This document shows, in pieces, positions 1 through 5,784 of a stretch of 10,169 bases of DNA. Both the position numbers and the translations under genes were made by a program. Positions within the stretch are counted from its first letter, which is position 1. Each line of letters starts with the position of its first letter. Where the stretch lies: NCBI GenBank assembly GCA_030587505.1, contig JAUQYY010000085.1:1-10169 (forward strand), given 5' to 3'. The notes under the pieces were generated by a model that saw only the letters and a list, made by a program, of their open reading frames with translations, had not been told where the DNA came from and ran no database searches. This DNA comes from Candidatus Sigynarchaeota archaeon (GTDB lineage Archaea > Asgardarchaeota > Jordarchaeia > Jordarchaeales > Jordarchaeaceae).

Positions 1-364
1 TGCCCCACCTTGCCTTCTTTCCCTTCATCTTCTCCCTCTCGTCCCACGCTGTGTCCTCCGCGAGCCTGAGGGCGTAGTCGAAGCCTAGCCTGAAGCAGAG
101 GTCCTCGATGTCGGGGTCTTCGGGCTTGAACCCCAGCCAGGGGTTCCTGGCGAGGTCTTCGAGGGGGAGGTTCCAGGCCGTGGCGCCTGGCTCCTTGTTT
201 CCCGCCTCCGACTTGAAGAAGACCAAAAGGCTTTTATCTCCGAGTGAGCGCATAGTACTCCGTGGGGTGTAGGTTAGGGCGGAGACCGCCCCCCACGGGA
301 GTGGCTCCCTGAAGACGAGGGCCACGACGCGGCTCTCCTCCTCTTTCCTGCACTCTTCTTCCAT
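1..364 (-). CDS. Unrecognised protein, 5' part only (runs off left edge)
   Basis: Reading the minus strand from an ATG at 364-362 gives 121 codons without a stop to the edge of the window, so the C-terminus is missing. The start is well supported: a strong ribosome binding site GGAGGTG (378-372) lies 7 bases upstream. The visible protein begins MEEECRKEEESRVVALVF, contains a short hydrophobic strand (VVALVF, then LLVFF near residue 48), a tryptophan- and proline-containing middle (NPWLGFKPEDPDIEDLC) and a charged helix (LRLAEDTAWDEREKMKGK). No signal peptide or membrane span is visible and I do not recognise the family. Codons end overwhelmingly in G or C (GCC, CTC, GTC, TTC, AGG), clearly unlike the genes to the right, which may point to a different origin or expression level. 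Existence of the gene is fairly sure; function is unknown. Confidence 0.72.
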   Translation of the reverse strand, partial: MEEECRKEEESRVVALVFREPLPWGAVSALTYTPRSTMRSLGDKSLLVFFKSEAGNKEPGATAWNLPLEDLARNPWLGFKPEDPDIEDLCFRLGFDYALRLAEDTAWDEREKMKGKKARWG

Positions 365-401
365 TCTTCATCACCTCCGTTCGGGCTGCTTCGTCGGAAC
401 C

Positions 402-433
402 ATAGGGGAAGACACTTAGCGCATTTCCCCTAT
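402..433. repeat. Perfect 9-bp inverted repeat over a TATA box (possible operator)
   Basis: ATAGGGGAA (402-410) and TTCCCCTAT (425-433) are perfect reverse complements separated by 14 bases. The right arm overlaps the A/T box TATAAAAAA at 431-439. The layout fits a dimeric repressor site that would block TBP, either for the minus-strand gene at 364 or for the antitoxin gene at 515. A simple hairpin terminator is less likely because there is no T-run next to it on either downstream side. The regulator is unknown. Confidence 0.5.
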
Positions 434-470
434 AAAAAATTATTTTTTAACAAGTTCTCATTATTCGGAA

Positions 471-508
471 AATTTATTATGGTTAGAATATGTATTTAGT
501 TTGGTGAT
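471..508 (+). promoter_or_regulatory. Promoter and ribosome binding site of the AbrB/PIN operon
   Basis: The A/T-rich box AATTTATTAT (471-480) is centred about 38 bases before the ATG at 515, giving an expected transcription start near 500-505. GGTGAT (503-508) lies just before the start codon and can serve as ribosome binding site. A second possible TATA box (431-439) lies further upstream under the inverted repeat. Confidence 0.4.
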
Positions 509-514
509 TTTTTA

Positions 515-763
515 ATGTCGGAAGATACTGTGGTTGTCGGCAAAAAGCATGTGTTGGTGATTCCGGCGAGGATTCGTAAAATGGTGGGTGTGAAAGAGGG
601 GGATCTGCTCAAGATACGGGTTGAGGGAAGAAGCATAGTGCTGGAGCCTGTTTCCAAGGATCCCTTCAGGGTTCTAGCTGAAGTTATCGGCGAGCCCTAC
701 GATGAAGAGGAAGACGAGAAGAGGGCGGAGAAGTGGATGAGAGATGCCGGTCGCCGACACTGA
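515..763 (+). CDS. AbrB/MazE-family antitoxin (VapB-like)
   Basis: This 82-residue protein has a swapped-hairpin AbrB domain at residues 3-46, with the family pattern VLVIPARIRKMVGVKEGD followed by a second strand pair (LLKIRVEGRSIVLEPV). The C-terminal part (about 50-82) is a charged tail (PYDEEEDEKRAEKWMRDAG) of the type that wraps around and blocks a partner toxin. The stop codon lies 17 bases inside the following PIN-domain gene, so the two form one translationally coupled operon. In such pairs the antitoxin neutralises the toxin RNase and also represses its own promoter through the AbrB domain; that role is inferred from the family. Length and start (GGTGAT eight bases upstream) are normal. 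The domain and pairing are secure. Confidence 0.9.
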   Translation: MSEDTVVVGKKHVLVIPARIRKMVGVKEGDLLKIRVEGRSIVLEPVSKDPFRVLAEVIGEPYDEEEDEKRAEKWMRDAGRRH

Positions 764-1163
764 GTTGATTTTCGCCCTAAACCCGAACGATAAGAAGCAT
801 AGCGCAGCGTTGGAGGCCTTAACTATCAAAGGGTTAAAGGTTCCGGACACTGCTCTCCTAGAGTTTCAGACTGTTCTAAGGGCGAGGGGGAGAAAAGCAA
901 GTGAGGTAGCATCCGCGGTGGAATCGTTGAGCTACATACTCAAAAGAAGTGGGGTGAAGGAGGCACACACCCTCAACACGGGTCTCATAATCAAGCAGGC
1001 TGAAATAGAAGAGAAATACGGACTGACCTATTTCGACAGTCTGATAGCCGCTTCAACCCTAAAATTAGATGGAGTCGTAGTGTCCGATGATGCGGATTTC
1101 GACAGGGTGCCAGGTCTGACGCGAATCCCAATCACACCAGAAACGCGCGAATCCAACAAGTAG
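744..1163 (+). CDS. PIN-domain toxin RNase (VapC-like)
   Basis: This 139-residue protein covers one PIN domain. The expected acidic metal-binding residues are present: D5 (VADTELIF), E40 (DTALLEFQ), D98 (YFDSLIAAS) and D115/D116 with D118 (VVVSDDADFDRVPGL). PIN toxins are Mg2+-dependent ribonucleases that cut tRNA or rRNA to arrest growth. The ATG at 744 overlaps the 3' end of the AbrB gene by 20 bases, the classical antitoxin-first arrangement. The frame is undamaged and all catalytic acids are kept, so the pair is probably functional, in contrast to the broken module 100 bases downstream. A T-run (1183-1187) just after the stop may end transcription. The RNA target cannot be read from sequence. 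Confidence 0.9.
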   Translation: MPVADTELIFALNPNDKKHSAALEALTIKGLKVPDTALLEFQTVLRARGRKASEVASAVESLSYILKRSGVKEAHTLNTGLIIKQAEIEEKYGLTYFDSLIAASTLKLDGVVVSDDADFDRVPGLTRIPITPETRESNK

Positions 1164-1256
1164 CTTACAAAGAATTTTAACCTTTTTGCGAGGAATCAGA
1201 CTCTGAGGAATAGTTTCACTCTTGACTCATAGGGTGAATAGGTACCTTTCCCATTT
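1164..1256. other. Short spacer with T-run and a stem-loop
   Basis: Between the toxin stop and the remnant genes there is a T5 run (1183-1187), usable as an archaeal terminator, two copies of GAGGAAT (near 1191 and 1204), and a hairpin whose arms TTCACTC (1215-1221) and GGGTGAA (1232-1238) pair over 7 bp with one G-U around a 10-base loop. No gene is seen here. Confidence 0.35.
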
Positions 1257-1522
1257 TCACCTGCTGCCTTGAAATGATGTTCCGGCGATTAGGATATTCC
1301 TAGTCTTTTCCAAAAATCTCTCAACACTTTTAATTATGTTTTCGGCCTCTTCTCCTGTGAACCTGTCTCCTGTTCCCCTATCGGCTTTTCCTCTGACTTT
1401 TGTGATGCTCATCGCCTCTAAGTGGTGTTTCTCGATGATTATGATGGATTTGCAGAGGCAGTCCTTAAGTTCTCTCGAAAACTTTCAAGTATTAATGATG
1501 GGTTTAATAATCGCCTTTCCAT
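1257..1522 (-). pseudogene. Small helical protein, split over two frames
   Basis: Two overlapping minus-strand frames together look like one small all-helical protein. The first starts at ATG 1522 and gives 27 residues (MERRLLNPSLILESFRENL and on) before a stop ending at 1439. The second is open from 1484 to a stop at 1257 and gives 75 residues, including IIIIEKHHLEAMSITKVRG, the acidic turn DRGTGDRFTGEEAENI and a helix SVERFLEKTRNILI. The pattern of the second part (FT-EEAE--I---E-F) resembles the C-terminal helices of HEPN-type proteins, which are often toxins or toxin partners, but the match is by eye and weak. It lies directly after the truncated toxin remnant. It could instead be two chance frames; a frameshift within 1440-1484 would join them. 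Confidence 0.35.
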
Positions 1523-1536
1523 TTTGGCGTGTGTGC

Positions 1537-1572
1537 TTATGTGTCCACGAAAACAAGTTTAGCTGTAGACAT
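1537..1572 (-). pseudogene. VapC-type toxin remnant, 11 residues
   Basis: An ATG at 1572 begins MSTAKLVFVDT and then meets TAA. Those residues are exactly how a PIN toxin starts: a hydrophobic strand ending in the first catalytic aspartate (FVDT). The ATG overlaps the restored end of the antitoxin frame (stop at 1559), as is usual for vapBC pairs. None of the three frames after the stop continues as a PIN domain, so the rest of the toxin has been deleted or replaced rather than merely frameshifted. Confidence 0.55.
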
Positions 1573-1767
1573 ATTTATCGTGCCTTTCCGCCAGGTCGGA
1601 GGGGGGCCTTCACAGATCCCTATTACGTCTTCCAGGAGGTCTTTCTCCTTTTTCTTCTTCTCGGTTTTCTTCCCCCTCTTTTCCAGATGTTCAATGAAAT
1701 CCATAAGCTCCTTGAGACTGTCCTCGGGCAGTGATCTCACCCTCTGTATAAGCCTATCTCTATCCAT
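1559..1767 (-). pseudogene. VapB-type antitoxin with one-base frameshift
   Basis: The frame starts MDRDRLIQRVRSLPEDSLKE and continues through a leucine-rich helix pair (LMDFIEHLEKR), a lysine-rich linker and the hallmark DVIGICEGPP. In this frame it then runs into unrelated sequence (PTWRKGTIN) and ends at 1537. If one base is added in the C6 run (1601-1606 on the complementary strand) the next codons read SDLAERHDKYVYS and stop at 1559. ICEGPPSDLAERHDKYVY is the usual C-terminal toxin-binding segment of this archaeal VapB group, as I remember it. So the gene has lost one base in a homopolymer, or the sequence has an error there. As its toxin is also truncated, real decay is more likely. The ribosome binding site GGTGA and a TATA box upstream are still present. 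Confidence 0.6.
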
Positions 1768-1799
1768 CCTTCTTCACCGTACGTTCTTCTCGTCGAGAA

Positions 1800-1811
1800 C
1801 TAAATAAACGT
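1800..1811 (-). promoter_or_regulatory. TATA box of the decayed antitoxin gene
   Basis: On the minus strand, GTTTATTTAG (centred near 1804) lies about 37 bases before the ATG at 1767, a fitting distance for an archaeal promoter with a short leader. Confidence 0.35.
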
Positions 1812-1925
1812 TCCTACATTAATACATTCCGCACAGCCACGAAACTTCTACCCCACCTTCCCTATCCTGTGTGATGTTTGTTTAGGGGGGTTAATAATTC
1901 TTTAGTGGGCTGCCTGTTTTTGAGG

Positions 1926-1941
1926 GATAGATATATATTAA
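1926..1941 (+). promoter_or_regulatory. Likely promoter of the acyl-CoA dehydrogenase gene
   Basis: GATATATATTAATTT around 1930-1943 is a good TATA box. Transcription would begin near 1957-1962, right at the TTG taken as start, so the message would be leaderless or translation would begin at the in-frame ATG at 1984. A weaker A/T box (TTAATAATT, 1891-1899) would allow a longer leader. Confidence 0.4.
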
Positions 1942-1956
1942 TTTTGGTCATGATGT

Positions 1957-3240
1957 TTGGAAGCCGAAGTTTTTAACCTGCTAATGGGTGGTGTTAAGGT
2001 GCCTAGAGTGGGACACGTTTCTCTCGATGATCTGAACTGGAGGTTTGGTTACAGTACTTGGGAGGGTAGCCTCTTTCTTTATGGTGAGGAGGAAAACAGG
2101 TTTCGTCGGGATTTCAGAGGGTACGTTGCGGATGAGGTTCTACCCCACGTTGAGGAAATAGAGAGAACAGGCTCATTCGACCTTGTTAGGGAAATAGTCC
2201 GTGACATGGGGAGGCGTGGCTACATTGGTGTAACCTTCCCGGGGGATATTGGTGGGGAGGGCAAGGGTTCGGTTTACAGGAGCATAATCGGAGAGGAGTT
2301 AACCGCGGCGAGCTTTGCTGTTGCAATCACGTACGGGGCTTCCTCTGTCCTCTACGCCTGTCCAATTATGAAGTTTGGGGACAAGTGGCAGAAGGAGAGG
2401 TTTCTGAAGCCGTTGATGAGCGGGGAGAGGCTGGGGGCGATTGGCATAACCGAGCCGAGTGGCGGCTGCGACGCCGTAGGGGGTATGCGTACCAGGGCGA
2501 GGCTTGAGGGCGACGAGTACGTTATCAGTGGTGAGAAGAGGTTTATAACCAACGGTAGCAGGGCTGATTTCATTCTCTTGTACGCTATCACTAATCCTGA
2601 TGTTCACCCGAGGGAGGGTATGAGCGCCTTTATTTTTCCTACTGATACTCCTGGGTTCGAGGTTGTGAAGGACTACGAGTTGATGGGTAGGAGTGGCTCC
2701 GTTAATTCTCACCTCAGGTTTAACGACTGTAGGATTCCCCGGGAGAATCTTCTGGGCCGGGAGAACATGGGTTTCCGGGTGTTGATGGAGGGGTTGAATG
2801 ATGAGCGGGTTTTTGCTGCCAGCCAGTACATCGGTGTCGCCAGGTCTGCTTTTGAAATTGCTGCGAAGTACTCCGCGGAGAGGGTCCAGTTTAGAAGAGC
2901 GATAAGGGGGTTTGAGGGTGTGAGCTTCAAGATCGCCGAGATGTACGCGAAGATAGAGGCTGGGAGACTGCTGGTTTTGAGGGCTGCCAGGATGATCGAC
3001 GCGGGACTGAACCCAACCAAGGAGGTGGCCATAGCCAAGTTTTTCACAGCCGACAAGTGCACCGAGGTCTGCACGGAGGCGTTGCAGGTGGTCGGGGGGA
3101 TCGGCTACACCAAGGAGTACCCCTTGGAGCGTTACCTCAGAGACATTCGCATAGCACAAATCGGTGCGGGGAGTTCAGAAATCATGAGGTACCTAACCCA
3201 GAGAGAACTCTACAGGGAAATAAACTCCGAGTCGGAGTAA
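1957..3240 (+). CDS. Acyl-CoA dehydrogenase (isovaleryl/long-chain-type active site)
   Basis: This is a 427-residue FAD-dependent acyl-CoA dehydrogenase that oxidises an acyl-CoA to its 2,3-enoyl-CoA and passes electrons to ETF. Family motifs appear in order: FAD/substrate loop GITEPSGGCDAVGG (163-176), GEKRFITNG (192-200), AERVQFRRAIRGFEGVSFKI (307-326), QVVGGIGYTKEYPLERYLRD (377-396) and IGAGSSEIMR (402-411). In short- and medium-chain enzymes the catalytic glutamate precedes the glycine of EGTS; here that position is A404. A glutamate is found instead at E283 (NDERVFAA), where isovaleryl- and long-chain enzymes carry theirs, so a branched or long acyl substrate is suggested. The TTG start lacks a ribosome binding site; ATG 1984 (codon 10) is an alternative. 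The 45 residues before the first conserved helix are unusually long. No ETF or thiolase neighbour is seen. Confidence 0.92.
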   Translation: MEAEVFNLLMGGVKVPRVGHVSLDDLNWRFGYSTWEGSLFLYGEEENRFRRDFRGYVADEVLPHVEEIERTGSFDLVREIVRDMGRRGYIGVTFPGDIGGEGKGSVYRSIIGEELTAASFAVAITYGASSVLYACPIMKFGDKWQKERFLKPLMSGERLGAIGITEPSGGCDAVGGMRTRARLEGDEYVISGEKRFITNGSRADFILLYAITNPDVHPREGMSAFIFPTDTPGFEVVKDYELMGRSGSVNSHLRFNDCRIPRENLLGRENMGFRVLMEGLNDERVFAASQYIGVARSAFEIAAKYSAERVQFRRAIRGFEGVSFKIAEMYAKIEAGRLLVLRAARMIDAGLNPTKEVAIAKFFTADKCTEVCTEALQVVGGIGYTKEYPLERYLRDIRIAQIGAGSSEIMRYLTQRELYREINSESE

Positions 3241-3292
3241 TCTAGGTTCTTTTCCTTCCTTTCCCTTCTCTTCATCTTTCTTTGTTTGGGTT
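3241..3292 (+). terminator. Pyrimidine-rich terminator after the dehydrogenase gene
   Basis: The gap between two convergent genes is almost all C and T on the plus strand, with several T-runs (TTCTTTTCC, CTTTCTTTG, GGGTTTC). This is the usual form of an archaeal intrinsic terminator and would end the dehydrogenase transcript. No hairpin is needed or seen. Confidence 0.5.
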
Positions 3293-4539
3293 TCAGATGA
3301 GGGTTAGGAAAAACTCTCGGAAGCTTTTTGTGTTTTCTTCGATTTTTCTTTCAGAGTAGACGCGGAGGCTCCACAGGCTGGGGTGATTTTCACTCAGCGC
3401 TCTAGCTATGGTTGAGGCGCTCTTTAGGGGGATGGTCTCGCCTCCGTCTAGTATGGGTGCGTCAGCTTCTTGGATGCGTGGGGGTGGGGGTATATCCACG
3501 ATGGTGAGGTCTGGGTCGCCTTTGACGCGCTGCGCGATGGCTCTTTCCAATTCCCCTTTCTGCCGACTGTCGCCTCGCACTTCCAGCAGTCTGTTTATAT
3601 TCTCTTGATTGAGGTCGTTCCAGTTTAAAACCAGGATGGTGTTTAATGGTTTCCCCTGGATTCTAGATATTAGGGCTGATGCCTTTCCCCCCACTTTTTT
3701 GAGGAAGCGTATAATCTGGTTGTCTGTCATTTTCTGCGCCTCTACGGGCGTCATCCTGCCCTCTTCTATTGCAATTTTTATTGCTCTTGAGAGGGTTTGA
3801 TCAGCTCTCCTGACCTCGGGGTGATAGTGAATGTTGTTGTAGTATATGGTTTCAGCGAAGACCATGGACTCTAGGTACGGGATCGCCCTCCTTTCAAAAA
3901 CCAAGTGTTCTTCAAGCAGTTCCATGGAGCCGACTATTTGCATGCTTTGAACCAGGGAGGGTAGAAATCCCGTGCAGTGAGAGTCTCTGGGCAGGTAGTC
4001 AAGCTTGTCGGCGTCCACCATCCAGTGAATAATTTCTCCCAGGAAGGGTCTCCTCCTGTTTGTTCCTAGAATCATGTCCGCTATCTCGCCGATCTCTCTG
4101 TCGCTGATTCCGGAGTCTCTGAGCTTCTGGTTAATCTCCGATGTTCTGTCCATTACTATTTTTCGGCTTGTCTCTTCGTGTGTGAGGCCAGTTTTTTCGT
4201 GGAGGATGATCTCTGAACCGTGAGAGAAAGGTTTACACTCCGAGGTGGTTTCGCCCCGGATCCGTGCCCTACGTCGTGTAGCAGCGCCGATAATCTAACA
4301 ATCTTTACTTCATCACTAACCTCGTAGCCTTTCTCTAGCAGAGTGCTGCAGATCTCGTTCGCCATGTACATTGTTCCAAGGCTGTGCTCAAGTCGAGTGT
4401 GTCTGGCGCCGGGATAAACAAGGTTGATGTTTCCGATGTCCATTTTTCCCGAGAGCGACTTCATCGGTTTGGTTTCCAAAAGCTTGAGTTCAATCTCATT
4501 GAGTTTAATCTCTCCGTGAATCACGTCTTTAACGCACAT
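3293..4539 (-). CDS. HD-domain phosphohydrolase (dNTPase-like), interrupted by a BHB intron
   Basis: Exon 1 is 4539-4262 and exon 2 is 4232-3293; joined they give 1218 bases, 405 residues plus stop, a normal size for the archaeal COG1078-type HD family related to dGTPase and SAMHD1. Motifs: KDVIHGEIKL (4-13), VYPGARHTRLEHSLG (41-55, with H47, R49 and metal ligand H52), LLHDVGHGPFSH (86-97, ligands H88/D89), HEETSRKIV, and VDADKLDYLPRDS (165-177), whose aspartates complete the metal site. Such enzymes remove triphosphate from deoxynucleotides or act on related phosphate esters. Without splicing, exon 1 would run into 34 unrelated residues and stop at 4156, and the downstream frame would have to start at ATG 4153, losing PFSH. 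The start has GAGGT seven bases upstream. The gene is divergent from a phosphodiesterase with only 35 bp between them. Substrate is unknown. Confidence 0.85.
4233..4261 (-). other. 29-nt BHB (archaeal-type) intron in a protein-coding gene
   Basis: On the minus strand the segment sits in the codon for G93, between HDVGH and PFSH. The RNA folds as follows: outer helix AGG/CCU (exons), central 4-bp helix GCAC (4267-4264) with GUGU (4238-4235), 3-nt bulge GGA (4263-4261), inner 7-bp helix UCCGGGG (4260-4254) with CCUCGGA (4245-4239), 8-nt loop, and second 3-nt bulge AAA (4234-4232). This is the canonical bulge-helix-bulge substrate of the archaeal splicing endonuclease, with each bulge 3' of the central helix. 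Cleavage between bulge bases 2 and 3 removes exactly 4233-4261 and gives GGG-CAC-GGA-CCT-TTC, coding GHGPF in the right frame. Because 29 is not a multiple of 3, unspliced message cannot give full-length protein. Confidence 0.85.
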
Positions 4540-4574
4540 ATATAATACCTCATTATACTCTTAATTTAAAGATA
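4540..4574. promoter_or_regulatory. 35-bp divergent promoter region
   Basis: Both genes must be transcribed from this A/T-rich gap. For the minus strand, CTTTAAATTAAG (4571-4560) is a TATA box about 27 bases before the ATG at 4539, and TGAGGT is the ribosome binding site. For the plus strand, ATATATAATA (4539-4548) is a TATA box about 31 bases before the ATG at 4575, and there is no ribosome binding site, so that message is probably leaderless. The two TATA boxes face each other and lie within about 22 bases, so the two promoters probably compete. Confidence 0.5.
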
Positions 4575-5639
4575 ATGAAGAACCGTGTTATGGAAGGAAC
4601 GATATTGAAGGTTTACTTAGCTGTTCTTGACGGGTGTAATATCAACTGGATACGGGATGCGGAAACGCCTTTTCTAGACAGGCTTGCAAGCAGGGGTGCA
4701 CACACACTTTCGTGCAGAGCGGTTTTTCCAACAGCAACGTACACCGGGCATGCGTCCATAATTACTGGAGCCTATCCCGACGAGCACGGAATAGTGGGTA
4801 ACCAGTTCTTCGACAGAGAAGCCGGAGAACCAAGAAACTTTGACTACTACGACCCCGACCAGTCCATAGAAGCGGCAACCATTCTTGAGGAAGCGGCGTC
4901 GGCGGGATTAAGCACGGCAGCCATAGCAGAGCCAGTAACAAAGGGGGCGCAGCATGTGGTTTCAAAAGCCTACGTTCAAAGCTTCCCCGTCCCGGAGCAG
5001 AATCGAATAGTCCTGGAGGAGTCTCTCAGACTGATTAGAAGGGAAGAGCCTGACCTCATAATCGCGAACTTTCCAGCGGTCGACAGTGTCGGAGAGAAAT
5101 ACGGGCCTCGGAGTGATGAAGCAATAAAAATAATAGAAGACGTAGACTCAACTCTCAGGAAAATATTTGAGGAGTATTATTCCCGAGGCCGGGAAGTGTG
5201 CATGATTGTCTCAGCGGACCACGGGATGACCAACGGAGAAAAACAGATCCAATTAAACAAACTACTAAAAGAGAAGAAACTCGATGCTATAGCCCTAGCC
5301 TCCCACAGAACCAGCCACGTATACCTCAAATCCCCCGAACAAAAGGATGAGGCGTGTGAGTTCCTCTCTGAAGTTGATGGCGTCCTCGAAGTCATGGAAC
5401 GCGAAAGAATTTCGGAGCTAAGACTCCTCCACCCGAGAAGCGGAGACCTGGTTGTAACCGCTATGAAAGGTTATGAGATGGGGGACACAAAAATAAGGGG
5501 AAGCCACGGTGGACTCACCGAGGAAGAAATGACTGTTCCCCTAATAATCTCCCATGACGGTCTGCTAACATCCTCAGAACTGGAAGAAGCTTCAATACCG
5601 AAAATAGTTGAGATAATACGCAAAGCACTCAGAGAATAA
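4575..5639 (+). CDS. Alkaline-phosphatase-superfamily phosphodiesterase (nucleotide pyrophosphatase type)
   Basis: This 354-residue cytoplasmic protein (no signal peptide or membrane span) belongs to the type I phosphodiesterase/nucleotide pyrophosphatase group, which cleaves phosphodiester or pyrophosphate bonds with two metal ions. Visible active-site parts: D19 in AVLDGCN, nucleophile T55 in PTATYTGHASIITGAYPDEH (T55 lies three residues before GH, as in NPP enzymes), D170 in FPAVDSVGEKYGP, D215/H216 in VSADHGM, and H311 in GSHGG. One ligand is odd: the usual motif is D--GH--GP, and the histidine is E174 here. The substrate is not predictable. Start: ATG 4575 is leaderless by promoter position; ATG 4590 is a less likely alternative. 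It is divergent from the HD phosphohydrolase, a possible functional partner in nucleotide clean-up (inference). Confidence 0.85.
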   Translation: MKNRVMEGTILKVYLAVLDGCNINWIRDAETPFLDRLASRGAHTLSCRAVFPTATYTGHASIITGAYPDEHGIVGNQFFDREAGEPRNFDYYDPDQSIEAATILEEAASAGLSTAAIAEPVTKGAQHVVSKAYVQSFPVPEQNRIVLEESLRLIRREEPDLIIANFPAVDSVGEKYGPRSDEAIKIIEDVDSTLRKIFEEYYSRGREVCMIVSADHGMTNGEKQIQLNKLLKEKKLDAIALASHRTSHVYLKSPEQKDEACEFLSEVDGVLEVMERERISELRLLHPRSGDLVVTAMKGYEMGDTKIRGSHGGLTEEEMTVPLIISHDGLLTSSELEEASIPKIVEIIRKALRE

Positions 5640-5753
5640 GTGGAGACTCTCCGGTACGACTGCTTGACTCCTCTTCGGAGCTAGACACCCGCACTACGAG
5701 CTTCGTGGCACAGAGACATTGTGATAAGTGTGTAGATCGCGATATCAGAATCT
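5640..5753. other. Spacer between convergent genes
   Basis: No gene seen. Short inverted repeats are present, such as CTCCG (5649-5653) with CGGAG (5676-5680) and ACGA/TCGT around 5696-5706, but none with a following T-run close enough to be a convincing hairpin terminator. Confidence 0.3.
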
Positions 5754-5784
5754 TTATTTCTTTCTCTTTTGTTCCCTTTTTTTG
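5751..5784 (+). terminator. T-rich terminator for the phosphodiesterase gene
   Basis: The plus strand has a run of T-rich blocks (TCTTTATTTCTTTCTCTTTT and then a T7 run, 5777-5783) lying in the last codons of the convergent GTPase gene, where they encode its lysine-rich tail. They would end plus-strand transcription about 110 bases after the phosphodiesterase stop. Confidence 0.4.

Noticed and set aside
1485..1572. Possible BHB intron in the toxin remnant that would restore a full PIN domain
   Set aside because: No downstream frame reads as a PIN domain, so removing an intron would not restore the gene.
1336..1734. Plus-strand frame of 132 residues, rich in Phe/Leu, looking like a membrane protein
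   Set aside because: It is antisense to the antitoxin and helical remnants; its hydrophobicity comes from the complement of lysine- and glutamate-rich codons.
1950..1976. Short frame MMFGSRSF overlapping the dehydrogenase start
   Set aside because: Eight codons without a ribosome binding site; most likely chance.
2299..3159. Long open frame of 286 residues on the minus strand opposite the acyl-CoA dehydrogenase gene
   Set aside because: It is the antisense shadow of a well-conserved gene, with no ribosome binding site and a low-complexity-like product.
4156..4539. Reading the HD gene break as a simple sequencing error or programmed frameshift
   Set aside because: A whole 29-base segment without homology must be removed to restore the motif; a one- or two-base change cannot do it, and there is no slippery run. 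The exact BHB fold is a better explanation.
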